Positions 26,701 through 34,134 of a stretch of 40,111 nt of DNA are shown one piece after another. Each line of letters opens with the position of its first letter. Within the stretch, counting starts at the first letter, position 1. The stretch spans positions 1-40,111 of the forward strand of contig LUJP01000112.1 of assembly GCA_001689535.1 (NCBI GenBank), written 5' to 3'. Source of the DNA: Bacteroidales bacterium M5. GTDB taxonomy: Bacteria > Bacteroidota > Bacteroidia > Bacteroidales > Muribaculaceae. Below the pieces are notes generated by a model that was not told where the DNA came from, made no database searches, and saw only the letters and a program-made list of their open reading frames with translations. The position numbers were made by a program, and so were the translations under genes.

Positions 26701-28026
26701 TTGGTCGTACTGCTCTTTCGTGATTATTTCAGGAGAATTCTTTTTTACAAACTCGGCTTTGGCGCCGGTGGCATAATCGTTGAACACCTTGCCGTTCTCG
26801 GCCAGAAGTTCCTCAAGCCCTTGTGCCGTAGAAGGAAGACTATCCACTTTGTAGCCCTCGCTCTTCAGGCGTGTGAGAAGGTTGAAAAGCGAGGGAGCCA
26901 CTTCCAGGCCTTCAGCCACCAGTGAATTCTGGCCCGGGCCTTTGAAATAGAATATTGCTACTCGTTTCTCTGAATTGGGCTTAGTGCGCAGGGCAAGGTA
27001 GTTGTTTACCGTCGCCACGAAGTCGGTCAGGCGGTCGGGAATCGCTTCCACATAGGGCAGTCCGTCATCGCCTGTGAAGTGGGCGAAGAGGGAGTAGGGT
27101 CTCACGGCGCCGTCAATCTCCGGAGTGACGATGCTCTGCGACATGAAGCCGCCGCTCATGCCCATTTTGTCGTTCATCCATTCATCGTAGTCACGGTTGG
27201 CGTTGAGGGGAGAGAAGAGAATGATGTTGTTGGCGGTAAGGTAGTCTCTCACCATGTCGCCCATGCGGCCGTGGGCCATGTTGACTATGGCTGATGCCCC
27301 TACGGAATCGGCATGGTGTCTGGCTATGAATAGCTGTATGGAGTTTACGGGATAGACCATGTTGCCCGCGCGCTCCAGCGCTGCCGTCAGGCTGTCTGGT
27401 ACGCCCATCTGGCCTGTCAGTATGATTTTCGGGGCGTTTTCTTTCCATCGGCCTGTTTCGCGGAGCCATTTCTCGTATTCTGCCACTGATCCGAAGTTGA
27501 GGTCGTCGTTGTCCGATGGATAGTAGAGGAGCGACGAGGCCGATACCTGGGGATCTCCGGGCATCGGGGCAAACAATTTTTTACCGTCTATGAACTTGCG
27601 GATGAACCGTAGCATGTTCCTGTAGTTTGTCTGGCCTCCGGCAAGGTATTGCTTGAGATACTCGGCATCCAGCGAATCCACCGACACTATGTAGTTCTGT
27701 GGATTGGTGGCTCCGGGAGTTATCACCGGTGTGCCCGATTCGGCAGCTTTCACCAGCTCCCGGCGCTGCTCGTCGGTGAGGCGAAGTCCCATTCCGAACA
27801 CCATCACCATATCGTAGTCCGACGCTTTGTCGAGGCGGTCGGTGGGAAGTTCCTCTATCTTGATGAAAGAATTGTCGTTGGCCTTCGAGATCTGGCCGAG
27901 TGTGATTGCCTGGTAATTTACGAACGCTATCCTTGTGGGCGAAGCGTACATTTTCCATAGCAAAATTGCCGTGCCCAGCAGGAGGGCACAGCAAATTGAA
28001 ATGATTATTATTTTACGTCGTGTCAT
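23749..28026 (-). CDS. hmuS: HmuS-like CobN/magnesium-chelatase family protein, membrane anchored
   Basis: 1425 residues, homologous to the large cobaltochelatase/Mg-chelatase subunit (CobN/BchH). It has an N-terminal anchor (IIIISICCALLLGTAILLW) and a C-terminal anchor (DGLIVAVIVFIVLAIFVILL), which soluble CobN lacks. Conserved CobN segments include MHFGAHGSLEFTPRKQ (near 530), LSSNDWPDRLVG and, in the C-terminal half, YTLWSSEFIETEGATIAQIL. In Bacteroidetes hmu loci this family (HmuS) is reported to take iron out of haem rather than insert metal. Residues about 783-856 form an insert rich in Met, Gly, Lys and His (GHRGMLPGM, GGHGMGAEPE). The frame reaches a GTG at 28038; the ATG at 28026 is preferred. 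It starts 27 bp after hmuR. A cobalamin-pathway role is unlikely without other cob genes here. Confidence 0.88.
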   Translation of the reverse strand: MTRRKIIIISICCALLLGTAILLWKMYASPTRIAFVNYQAITLGQISKANDNSFIKIEELPTDRLDKASDYDMVMVFGMGLRLTDEQRRELVKAAESGTPVITPGATNPQNYIVSVDSLDAEYLKQYLAGGQTNYRNMLRFIRKFIDGKKLFAPMPGDPQVSASSLLYYPSDNDDLNFGSVAEYEKWLRETGRWKENAPKIILTGQMGVPDSLTAALERAGNMVYPVNSIQLFIARHHADSVGASAIVNMAHGRMGDMVRDYLTANNIILFSPLNANRDYDEWMNDKMGMSGGFMSQSIVTPEIDGAVRPYSLFAHFTGDDGLPYVEAIPDRLTDFVATVNNYLALRTKPNSEKRVAIFYFKGPGQNSLVAEGLEVAPSLFNLLTRLKSEGYKVDSLPSTAQGLEELLAENGKVFNDYATGAKAEFVKKNSPEIITKEQYDQWCASSFSPEMRNEIDGVDGEFPGHGLSDEEGNLALSRVRLGNVVLIPQTSAGIGDDDFKIVHGTDAAPPHNYTAAYLWARHGFKADALMHFGAHGSLEFTPRKQVALSSNDWPDRLVGTMPHFYVWATSNVGEAMIAKRRSYATIINYLTPPFMESGVRGIYKNLTDAIASYNKIAGSDNPDPKAVERAALLVKKYTVQLGIHRELRLDSISGMPYAADEIARIDNFADELANEKINGALYVMGQPYSPDHIKSTVNAMTVDPIAYSLNKLSGGKKGLTACRATAQTLVKEILASPKDIDDKEIARIAGITQAELDSARSIMEKVEGSKDMLNRMMILGSMAPAPKQTISKIADRPATSGHRGMLPGMSPEKALAMAKKMGADPEALKKMENALKKKKGMGGAPGQKTGGHGMGAEPEITKEQLEFATAVTEVERALRNVGRYRDALLQSPGGEIDAIVSALAGGFVAPTSGGDPVLNPEILPTGRNMFAVNAEETPSMVAWEKGKDLADKTIAMYRKAHNDSIPRKVSYTLWSSEFIETEGATIAQILYMLGVEPVRDPFGRVTDLRLIPSAELGRPRIDVVVQTSGQLRDLAASRLFLIGRAVKMAAEAKDSEFPNLVAEGVVESEKVLVEKGVSPKEARELSTARVFGGVNGNYGTGIQGMVEAGDRWEKDSEIAETYLHNMGANYGSEEDWESVREHALEAALTSTDVVVQPRQSNTWGALSLDHVYEFMGGMNLAVRNVTGKDPDAYLSDYRNRNNAKMQEVKEAIGIESRTTILNPHYVAEKMKGGAGDASSIADVIRNTYGWNVMKPDVIDNELWDGIYETYVTDRNNLGTKKYFSDVNPAALQEITAVMLETARKGMWKATPGQIKTLSELHTEMVDKYGAACSRFVCDNAKLRDFISQNVDKKTASQYNDKVAQVRNEKINDNSGTVMKRDQLNQTDTVTTHIDGLIVAVIVFIVLAIFVILLRRKRKKDSERQ

Positions 28027-28053
28027 ATCTGTTATCACAGTGTCATTCAGGAG

Positions 28054-30192
28054 TTATTTGAAAAGTTTCTCAATGTCGAATGAAACGCCTATGTTCCAGG
28101 TGCGTCCGGTGGTAGGAGCCGAATTCCAGTAATAAACTTTCGGCTTGTAATCAAAGAGATTTTCGATTACGAAATTCACGTCGATTCCTCTCCACACTGT
28201 CTGCCGGAGGGTGAATTTCCACAGTGAATATGCGCCGTCGGTCTCATAATTCGATTTCGGCTTCGAGAGGTAGCGGCCCGAGATGCCGGCATAGAGCCGG
28301 TAGGCGCTGCAAAGCTGCTTGTCGTAGTCCAGACGCCAGGTGGCCGAATGTGTGCGTGGTTGGGTGAACTGCGAGTCGATTGTGCGGCCCGAGTTATGCA
28401 GATAGTTGTAGCTCACCACGGCTCCTATGCCCATCGTGGAGCGGTAACGTGCGGTGAAATCTATTCCCATCACTTTCACACCGTTCTCGTTGCAGTAACG
28501 GGCGCCTTCTTCTCCGTCGGGGCCGGTATAGTCGGTGGTGGTGATACGGCTGTTGTACTTGTTGAAGTATCCCATGAGGGCCAGACTGTAGGAGCCTCGC
28601 AGGAAACTGTGGCGTATCATGCCGTTGTGTTCGAATGCCAGATTGAAGTTGTGGCTTTTTTCAGGCTTCAGGTCGGGATTGCCGTAGATCATCTGGATTC
28701 CGGCCATGTCAAAGCTCATATACATCTCCTTGAGCGTGGGAGCGCGGAAGCCGCCGGCGTATGAGGCGCGGATGGAGAATTTGTCGAACTTGAACATCGT
28801 GGCCAGACGGCTGGTGATGGCGCCCTCCTTTGAAGCTGAGAAGTGGTCGCCGCGAACTGAGCCTACTACGTTGAACCATTTCACGGGATTGTAGTCATAC
28901 TGCACGAATGCGTCGATCGAGTTCTGTGAATGGGTCGTGCCGTCGGCAAACTGATAGGTGAGCAGATAGTCGTGCATGTAGTCCGCGCCAACGGTCAGGG
29001 CATCGTTGCCGAAGAAGTGGGTGTAGAGGCCGTGCACTATATTCTGGCGGTTGGTGTAGTCGTGGTCGTGTGTGCGCTGTCCGCCAACATATCGCGACTT
29101 GTCATACTGGTCATAACCGTAGGAGAGTTCAAGGGTCTGATTGGGGTTGGAGGTGTACACACCCTTGAGTCCGGCATTGTAGTCCTTGTAATGGTCATCG
29201 TAGTTGGAGCGTGTGCTCACTCGGTTGAAGTAACCGCCGCGCGCTATCAGACGCAGATTGTCGGTCGGGCGGTACACAAGCCGTTGCTTGATGTTCAGCG
29301 TGTTTCCGCCGTAGATATCATGAATCTTCGATTCCGTGTCGAATGCGTCGGTAAGATGGATGGTGCTCACGCGTGAATACTGCACGTTGGTGTTGGAAGT
29401 CCACTTTCCCTGATTGAAGTTTATGTCCGCGCCGTTGCGCCATTCATGTCCGGCGCTGCGGTGGCGGCTGTTGATGTTTGCGTGCCAGGGCTCTTTGCTT
29501 TCGCGTGTTATGAGGTTCACCACACCGCCCACAGCGTTTGCGCCGTAGAGGGCTGATGAAGCACCTTTCACCACTTCCACGCGTCCCACGTTGTCAAGGT
29601 TCAGGCGGTTGTAGTCCACGTTGTCCATCGTTTCGCCTGCCAGACGCTCGCCGTCCACAAGAAACAGCACGGCGTTTCCTCCGAAGCCGCTCATGTTGAG
29701 TGATGTCTCCTGGCTCATGGCGTATCCGAATTCCAGACCGGGAAGTTCCTCGGTGAGAAGATCCTGAATGTTGGTGGCGTCGGCCTTTTTTATGTCGTCG
29801 GCCGAGATAAGGCGTGTCACCACCGGCACCTCCTTGAGCGTTTTAGGTGTACGTGTCGCCGTCACTACCACTTCCTCCAGCGAGGAGGGGTCGGGCGTCA
29901 TTTGTATCGTCATTTCCTTATTATCCGATCCCCGCACTATGAATGTCTCGGTCACAAAACCGATATGTGATGCCTCAATCTTGGCCTGTTTGCCGGAGGC
30001 TACCGACAGTTTGAACTGGCCGTCGGCATTTGCTATGATGGGGAGTTTCTGCCCCGGGAGATTGATACGGGCTCCCGCAAGCGGGCTTCCTGTTTCGTCC
30101 ACGACCGTCACCACTATGTTGGCGCCGAACGTGTTCAATGGAAACAGGAGCCCGAGAAGCAGGATAATTGAACCTGTCAGTCTTTTTACCAT
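28054..30192 (-). CDS. hmuR: HmuR-like TonB-dependent outer-membrane receptor
   Basis: 712-residue receptor with signal peptide (cleaved near TFGA), an N-terminal carboxypeptidase-regulatory-like beta domain (about 25-100), a plug (about 108-225: LEEVVVTATRTPK, DLLTEELPGLEF, KGASSALYGANAVGGVVNL), and a 22-strand barrel ending in a typical C-terminal beta-signal (WNIGVSFDIEKLFK). The FRAP box (GFRAPTLKE) and NPDL box (GNPDLKPEKS), known from haem receptors, are both present. The segment between them has four methionines and no histidine. It is preceded by a calycin-like lipoprotein gene (47-bp gap) and followed by hmuS, consistent with uptake of haem or a related tetrapyrrole. Confidence 0.9.
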   Translation of the reverse strand: MVKRLTGSIILLLGLLFPLNTFGANIVVTVVDETGSPLAGARINLPGQKLPIIANADGQFKLSVASGKQAKIEASHIGFVTETFIVRGSDNKEMTIQMTPDPSSLEEVVVTATRTPKTLKEVPVVTRLISADDIKKADATNIQDLLTEELPGLEFGYAMSQETSLNMSGFGGNAVLFLVDGERLAGETMDNVDYNRLNLDNVGRVEVVKGASSALYGANAVGGVVNLITRESKEPWHANINSRHRSAGHEWRNGADINFNQGKWTSNTNVQYSRVSTIHLTDAFDTESKIHDIYGGNTLNIKQRLVYRPTDNLRLIARGGYFNRVSTRSNYDDHYKDYNAGLKGVYTSNPNQTLELSYGYDQYDKSRYVGGQRTHDHDYTNRQNIVHGLYTHFFGNDALTVGADYMHDYLLTYQFADGTTHSQNSIDAFVQYDYNPVKWFNVVGSVRGDHFSASKEGAITSRLATMFKFDKFSIRASYAGGFRAPTLKEMYMSFDMAGIQMIYGNPDLKPEKSHNFNLAFEHNGMIRHSFLRGSYSLALMGYFNKYNSRITTTDYTGPDGEEGARYCNENGVKVMGIDFTARYRSTMGIGAVVSYNYLHNSGRTIDSQFTQPRTHSATWRLDYDKQLCSAYRLYAGISGRYLSKPKSNYETDGAYSLWKFTLRQTVWRGIDVNFVIENLFDYKPKVYYWNSAPTTGRTWNIGVSFDIEKLFK

Positions 30193-30239
30193 TGGAAATG
30201 TATAGAGATATAAGCTATTGGATTTGTTGGAAACCTGTT

Positions 30240-30722
30240 TTATTTCACTTTAGGAGCGGCGGTTACAGAGCAGATCATCGGCATGGGCATCTTGCCGTAC
30301 TGAAGGTTGTAGTTGAGGGTGAGGGCGGAATTCTGGCATGAGCCTGCTATTATGAGAGTATACTCTCTGCCGTTCGATAAGGTTCCTTTGATTTCTTTCT
30401 GCTTGATGGTGTAGACGCCGTCAGTTTCTGTTACTTCGAGGCCTTCGGCTGTGATTGAAGGAAGTGCCATGGGAGCTTCGCCGAAAGCGGGAAGCGTGAT
30501 CGATACATTTGCATCGCTCATGGTGGTTACCGTGAAGGTCATGTCCTCGTAGTCGCTGGCCTCTCCCATCACACTACATGACATATCTCCTTTGTAAGTT
30601 CCTTCAATGCTCTTTGCTGCTGGTGCTTTGGGGGCGTCGTTGTCGTCGCTTCCGCAGGAGGTGAAAGATAACATGCTTGCTACGGCTACCATGGTAGCGA
30701 AAATTGTCTTGATAGTTTTCAT
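30240..30722 (-). CDS. Calycin-like lipoprotein in the HmuY position
   Basis: 160-residue surface-type lipoprotein: leader, lipobox FTSC (Cys23), then an acidic linker (GSDDNDAP). The mature domain is all-beta and starts with SIEGTYKGDMSCSVMGEASDYED, the pattern of Bacteroidales calycin-like domains (PF13944 type). It contains no histidine at all. A C-terminal strand carries alternating methionines (M145, M147, M149). It sits exactly where HmuY, the haem-binding lipoprotein, lies in P. gingivalis, but is not recognisably HmuY. I infer a haem or haemoprotein-binding role from position only. It starts 12 bp after the PepSY gene. Confidence 0.8.
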   Translation of the reverse strand: MKTIKTIFATMVAVASMLSFTSCGSDDNDAPKAPAAKSIEGTYKGDMSCSVMGEASDYEDMTFTVTTMSDANVSITLPAFGEAPMALPSITAEGLEVTETDGVYTIKQKEIKGTLSNGREYTLIIAGSCQNSALTLNYNLQYGKMPMPMICSVTAAPKVK

Positions 30723-30734
30723 TTTTGGTTACTT

Positions 30735-32234
30735 TTATTTGGTTAATGATCTTTTCTTATGTCGGTGGTGGACGATATATCCCGAGATGAGCACCAGGGT
30801 GATGATGAGGCCCGCAAGAAATACGAACAGCGATGACAGCGGCCCGAGGAATGGCGTGTAGCAGCGTCCCACATGCAGTTCAAGAGCCACATTCCACAGC
30901 GACATCGGCTGTGATGCAAGTTCTTCCGGCATCTCCGGCAGTCCGGCCGCTCCGGTTGAGAAGTCAAATACCGTCGGTGTGCCAAGGTTGGTGCTGAAGC
31001 CGCTTACAAGATGGGTCGATACCGGTCTGCCTCCCTGTCGTTCAGACGCTTTGCCTGTGAAATAATCCGTTACGGTTTCTTTCTCCGGGTTCCACCGGTA
31101 GAGACCGCTGAAGGAGCCTATCAGCCATTCCTCGCCCTCTTTCTCAAACACATTCACTCCCATCGGGCTTATCGCGGGCGCTTTCCCCGGTTTACCGGGC
31201 GCTCCGGAAAAATTGCGGTCGAATGTATAGAACCCCTCGGTTGTCGATACAATCCATTTGTCCAGATTCTCGTCCCAGCGGATGCCTCTGAGCTTGTCGT
31301 GCCAGGCATTGTCGCTGTCCAGATTGGAGCCGGGGAGGGGTGAGGTTTCTGTGAGTACAAGCGGAATCATCAGCGGTGGCCGCAGACACATTCCCGTGAA
31401 GGCTATTATCACCGTGAATATGATGGTGACAGCTCCGGCCTTGTCGTGCCAGCGGAAATTCCATTTCATTTTCCTTGCTGTGGGCTTTATTCTGTCGGTA
31501 AGATGCTTCTTCGAAAGACGGCGTATTCTGTAGGGGAGAATGAAAAGTATGATACCTGTGATGCATAGGAATATTATCACAAGAGCTATGATGTCCACTA
31601 CGATTCTTCCCGCTGTGCCGAACAGCTCTCCGCTGTGCAGCTGCCACACGGTCTTGAAAAGCGTCACGCGCGGCTTATAGTCCGCAGGTGCGGTCAGTTG
31701 CTTGCATTCGCTCTCGCCGTCGGGCGTAACCCGATATATCGCCGACCGTCCCAGAACAATCAGTCCCGTGCTGTCGGGAGTCAGTGTTAGGTCTGAAATG
31801 CGTTCGTCGTTGCCCGGAAGAGTGATTTCTTTCCATCCGTTATTTTCGCGGCGGAAGAGTCCGAACTGCGTGGCGCACCACAGGTTGCCGTCACGCATTA
31901 TTACGACATTTCTTATCTGGCGGTTGTCCGCGCCTTTCGGCAGGCCTTCGTTGAAATCTGCGAAGCTCGAGAAACTGCGGTCGGTAAGCCACAGGCCGGA
32001 ATTGCCGAATGCCATCAGCCGCATGGAGTCCAGCGGAAGGGTGCCTCTGATTATACCGTTGTTGAAATTCTTCAGGTGATAGTCGGCCGGGAGAAGCTTG
32101 CGTGTCACATCTATGCCGGAAAACGCTGCCCGGTGGTTCATGATGATACCTGACGCGCAGAATATGAGCAGGAAAACAGCAGTCAGTAACCCTGCCCATT
32201 TATGAAATTTTTTCCAACCCAATCTGAATTTCAT
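30735..32234 (-). CDS. PepSY-type membrane protein with propeller-like periplasmic segments, putative reductase
   Basis: 499 residues with four transmembrane helices (about 14-33, 211-234, 264-284, 465-485) in the PepSY-associated TM arrangement. Histidines mark the membrane edges: FHKWAG (H11), MNHR (H34), LHSGELFG, WHDKAG and LELHVGR. This resembles PiuB-like haem-b ferric reductases. The two extracytoplasmic loops are large and contain propeller-blade-like strings (DGNLWCATQFGLFRRENNGW, DKWIVSTTEGFYTF, EEWLIGSFSGLYRW). It is the first gene of the haem operon, 12 bp before the calycin-like gene, which suggests electron delivery to haem or ferric iron. Reductase activity is inferred, not shown. 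Confidence 0.82.
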   Translation of the reverse strand: MKFRLGWKKFHKWAGLLTAVFLLIFCASGIIMNHRAAFSGIDVTRKLLPADYHLKNFNNGIIRGTLPLDSMRLMAFGNSGLWLTDRSFSSFADFNEGLPKGADNRQIRNVVIMRDGNLWCATQFGLFRRENNGWKEITLPGNDERISDLTLTPDSTGLIVLGRSAIYRVTPDGESECKQLTAPADYKPRVTLFKTVWQLHSGELFGTAGRIVVDIIALVIIFLCITGIILFILPYRIRRLSKKHLTDRIKPTARKMKWNFRWHDKAGAVTIIFTVIIAFTGMCLRPPLMIPLVLTETSPLPGSNLDSDNAWHDKLRGIRWDENLDKWIVSTTEGFYTFDRNFSGAPGKPGKAPAISPMGVNVFEKEGEEWLIGSFSGLYRWNPEKETVTDYFTGKASERQGGRPVSTHLVSGFSTNLGTPTVFDFSTGAAGLPEMPEELASQPMSLWNVALELHVGRCYTPFLGPLSSLFVFLAGLIITLVLISGYIVHHRHKKRSLTK

Positions 32235-32250
32235 GTGATAGTGATCAGCT

Positions 32251-32305
32251 AATTTGTCGTTCTTTTTTACGATGCAAAATTAGATACTTCCACATGGCGG
32301 CTAAA
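32251..32305 (-). promoter_or_regulatory. Promoter and imperfect dyad of the haem operon
   Basis: On the minus strand TTTA (32305-32302), a 19-bp spacer and TAATTTTG (32282-32275) match the Bacteroidetes promoter with one mismatch, about 40 nt before the PepSY ATG. The -7 element is one arm of an imperfect inverted repeat (plus strand AATTTGTCGT at 32251-32260 and ACGATGCAAAATT at 32269-32281). The repeat spans the likely start site and could be an iron- or haem-responsive operator or a leader hairpin. Confidence 0.55.
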
Positions 32306-32388
32306 TACCCAAAAATTATGATTTCTCCCTGCCCTCGTTTATCCCCCTTAATCATTTTTGAGTATTCCGGGGTCTCGTAGCCCCGGTT

Positions 32389-32847
32389 TCATCCCTCCGG
32401 AGGGTCTTGATACCTCTTTCCCGGCAGCCCTGTTTTATCCTCGTTGTTAAGCATCGGAAGCTCCGGCGGAGTCTCTCCGGCATCCGGAAACCATAGCATA
32501 AGCCGCTCCGCAGCCTTGGCGCATATCTCCGGCGTTATATTGTCGGCAATCGATTTCAGCGCCCACAGAAGCGCCCCCAGATCGTCCGTGTAGCCCAGAA
32601 TAGCCGTGAAGTCAGGTATCAGGTCTATCGGCAGTATGAAATAACCCAGAGCCCCGTATATTTTCGCCCGTTGCCGCAGCGGTATCGACTTGTCGGTAGC
32701 TGCATAATAGAGCACCAGCGCCGCATACACCACCTTGCGTCCGGCCTTTGAGGCCGTCCTCTTCAGCTTCTTTCTGAACGATGTGTGAGAGAAGAAGCGC
32801 GCATAGCCCGAGTAATCCTTCGGTTTGTCCGGTAATCTGGCTGCCAT
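32389..32847 (-). CDS. DUF1232 (YkvA-like) protein
   Basis: 152-residue protein with the DUF1232 core: ALGYFILPIDLIPDF (67-80) followed by GYTDDLGALLWALKSI (85-100). The N-terminal third is strongly basic (FRKKLKRTASKAGRKV), and the C-terminal tail is Pro-rich. The hydrophobic parts suggest membrane association. Function of the family is unknown. It is transcribed alone, divergent from the aldolase-type gene. The 154 bp between it and the haem operon start contain the promoter described there and nothing else recognisable. Confidence 0.85.
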   Translation of the reverse strand: MAARLPDKPKDYSGYARFFSHTSFRKKLKRTASKAGRKVVYAALVLYYAATDKSIPLRQRAKIYGALGYFILPIDLIPDFTAILGYTDDLGALLWALKSIADNITPEICAKAAERLMLWFPDAGETPPELPMLNNEDKTGLPGKRYQDPPEG

Positions 32848-32881
32848 ATATTGAAAACGGTTTAATTCCCTAAAGAGTTGC

Positions 32882-32911
32882 CTTGTATTCTGGAATATAT
32901 CTGTAATTTTG
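32882..32911 (+). promoter_or_regulatory. Candidate promoter of the threonine aldolase-type gene
   Basis: CTTG (32882-32885), an 18-bp spacer and TAATTTTG (32904-32911) approximate TTTG-N19-TAnnTTTG. The -7 element ends 39 bp before the chosen ATG and overlaps a possible TTG start, which argues against that longer reading. Confidence 0.5.
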
Positions 32912-32950
32912 CAGCAGAATAACAGTACTTATCTTCATAATTCATCACCC

Positions 32951-33976
32951 ATGATATACTTCGACAGCGACTATATGGCAGGCGGTCACCCCGCCGTAAT
33001 GGAAGCGCTCATGCGCACCAATCTTGAGCACACCTCCGGCTACGGCAACGATCCTTATTGCGCCGCGGCCCGCGACCTCATCCTCAGCCTTTGCGGTATA
33101 GACCGCGGAGAAGTCTTTTTCTTCGAGGGCGGCACACAGGCCAACTGCACCATAATCGATGCCTTGCTTCGTAATTATCAGGGCGTCATCTGTGCCGATA
33201 CGGGCCATATCAACGTGCATGAGGCCGGAGCCGTCGAGGCCTGGGGCCACAAAGTCATCGCGCTCCCCGGCCATGACGGCCGTCTCGATGCCTCCGACGT
33301 CGCCCGATACATCGACAGCTTCTATGCCGACAACAGCCACGATGCCATGGTCGCTCCCGGAGCCGTCTACATCTCCTTTCCCACCGAACTCGGCACCATC
33401 TACACCCGCCGTCAGCTCGAAGCCCTTTATAAAGTGTGCTCCGACCGCAACGTCCCTCTCTTCATCGACGGTGCCCGTCTCGCCTACGGTCTCAATGCCG
33501 AAGGCTGCGATGTGACCCTGCGCGACATCGCCGCCCTCAGCGACGTCTTCTATATCGGAGGCACCAAATGCGGTGCCCTCTTCGGCGAAGCCATGGTCAC
33601 CCGCCGTCCCGAACTCTTCCCCCGGTTCCGCACCCTCATCAAGCGCCATGGAGCCATGCTTGCCAAAGGACGCCTCCTCGGCCTCCAGTTCTCCACACTC
33701 CTCAGCGGCGGACTCTATGACCAGATCGGCCGACATGCCGTAGCCCTCGCCCTCGAAATGAAACGCGGATTCGTAGCAAAAGGCTATCAGCTTTACATCG
33801 ACTCACCCACCAACCAGCAATTCTTCCTCCTCCCCAACACCCTCATAGACCGCCTCCGCTCCCACTTCTCCTTCGAGCTCTGGGGCCCACGCCAGCCCGA
33901 AAAATCCCCCGTCCGCTTCGTCACCGACTGGACCACCACCCCCTCCGCCATCTCCACCCTCCTCTCCGCCCTCTGA
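32951..33976 (+). CDS. Low-specificity L-threonine aldolase-type PLP enzyme
   Basis: 341-residue fold-type I PLP enzyme of the beta-eliminating lyase/threonine aldolase group. It splits L-threonine or allo-threonine to glycine and acetaldehyde, a possible catabolic counterpart to ilvA. Visible signatures: FDSDYMAGGHPAVMEAL at the start, FEGGTQANC cofactor loop, D173 in FIDGARLAYG, and the Schiff-base lysine K206 in YIGGTKCGALFGE. The ATG at 32951 is preferred over an upstream TTG at 32909, which lies on the promoter. Codon use in the last 60 codons is strikingly C-rich. A related lyase on another amino acid cannot be excluded. Confidence 0.88.
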   Translation: MIYFDSDYMAGGHPAVMEALMRTNLEHTSGYGNDPYCAAARDLILSLCGIDRGEVFFFEGGTQANCTIIDALLRNYQGVICADTGHINVHEAGAVEAWGHKVIALPGHDGRLDASDVARYIDSFYADNSHDAMVAPGAVYISFPTELGTIYTRRQLEALYKVCSDRNVPLFIDGARLAYGLNAEGCDVTLRDIAALSDVFYIGGTKCGALFGEAMVTRRPELFPRFRTLIKRHGAMLAKGRLLGLQFSTLLSGGLYDQIGRHAVALALEMKRGFVAKGYQLYIDSPTNQQFFLLPNTLIDRLRSHFSFELWGPRQPEKSPVRFVTDWTTTPSAISTLLSAL

Positions 33977-33996
33977 TCCCCGTCTCCCTCTCGGAT

Positions 33997-34054
33997 ATCC
34001 GGTTTATAAGAATTATCCGGTTTATAAGAATTATCCGACTTATACTTCTTATCC
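33997..34054. repeat. Tandem 18-bp repeats
   Basis: Two identical copies of ATCCGGTTTATAAGAATT (33997-34014, 34015-34032) are followed by a degenerate third copy (34033-34050, ATCCGACTTATACTTCTT) and a partial ATCC. They lie 20 bp after the aldolase-type stop. The period and AT-rich core suggest a protein-binding array or a slippage product. There are no unique spacers, so it is not a CRISPR array. Confidence 0.8.
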
Positions 34055-34088
34055 CCCAGTAATCCATTTGAAAATTCCGCTTAATTTA

Positions 34089-34105
34089 GCGGCTGCTGCA
34101 GCCGC
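34089..34105. repeat. GC-rich hairpin in the aldolase-acrB intergenic region
   Basis: GCGGCTG and CAGCCGC arms enclose a CTG loop. Neither side is followed by a T tract, so terminator activity is doubtful. The intergenic region 33977-34182 also contains a 10-bp palindrome CTGATATCAG (34172-34181). No gene is seen in it. Confidence 0.5.
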
Positions 34106-34111
34106 CTGACG

Positions 34112-34134
34112 AAGAAAGGGCGCCAAAAGGCCCC
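34112..34134 (-). terminator. Candidate terminator of the RND efflux operon
   Basis: On the minus strand GGGGCC-TTTT-GGCGCCC forms a short GC stem with one bulge and is followed by TTTCTTC. It is about 105 bp beyond the pump stop codon. The stem is short and the T tract interrupted, so moderate confidence. Confidence 0.4.

Noticed and set aside
23749..28026. HmuS-like gene read as cobaltochelatase CobN of cobalamin synthesis
   Set aside because: It has membrane anchors at both ends, sits with a TonB receptor and HmuT/U/V-type genes, and no other cobalamin biosynthesis genes are present.
32945..33736. 263-codon minus-strand open frame opposite the aldolase-type gene
   Set aside because: Extremely Glu/Gly/Ala-rich shadow of a C-rich coding strand; the plus-strand gene has clear PLP-enzyme motifs.
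33997..34054. Tandem repeats as a possible CRISPR array
   Set aside because: Units are directly adjacent without spacers and no cas genes are nearby.
34089..34105. GC hairpin as terminator of the aldolase-type gene
   Set aside because: Neither strand has a T tract after the stem.
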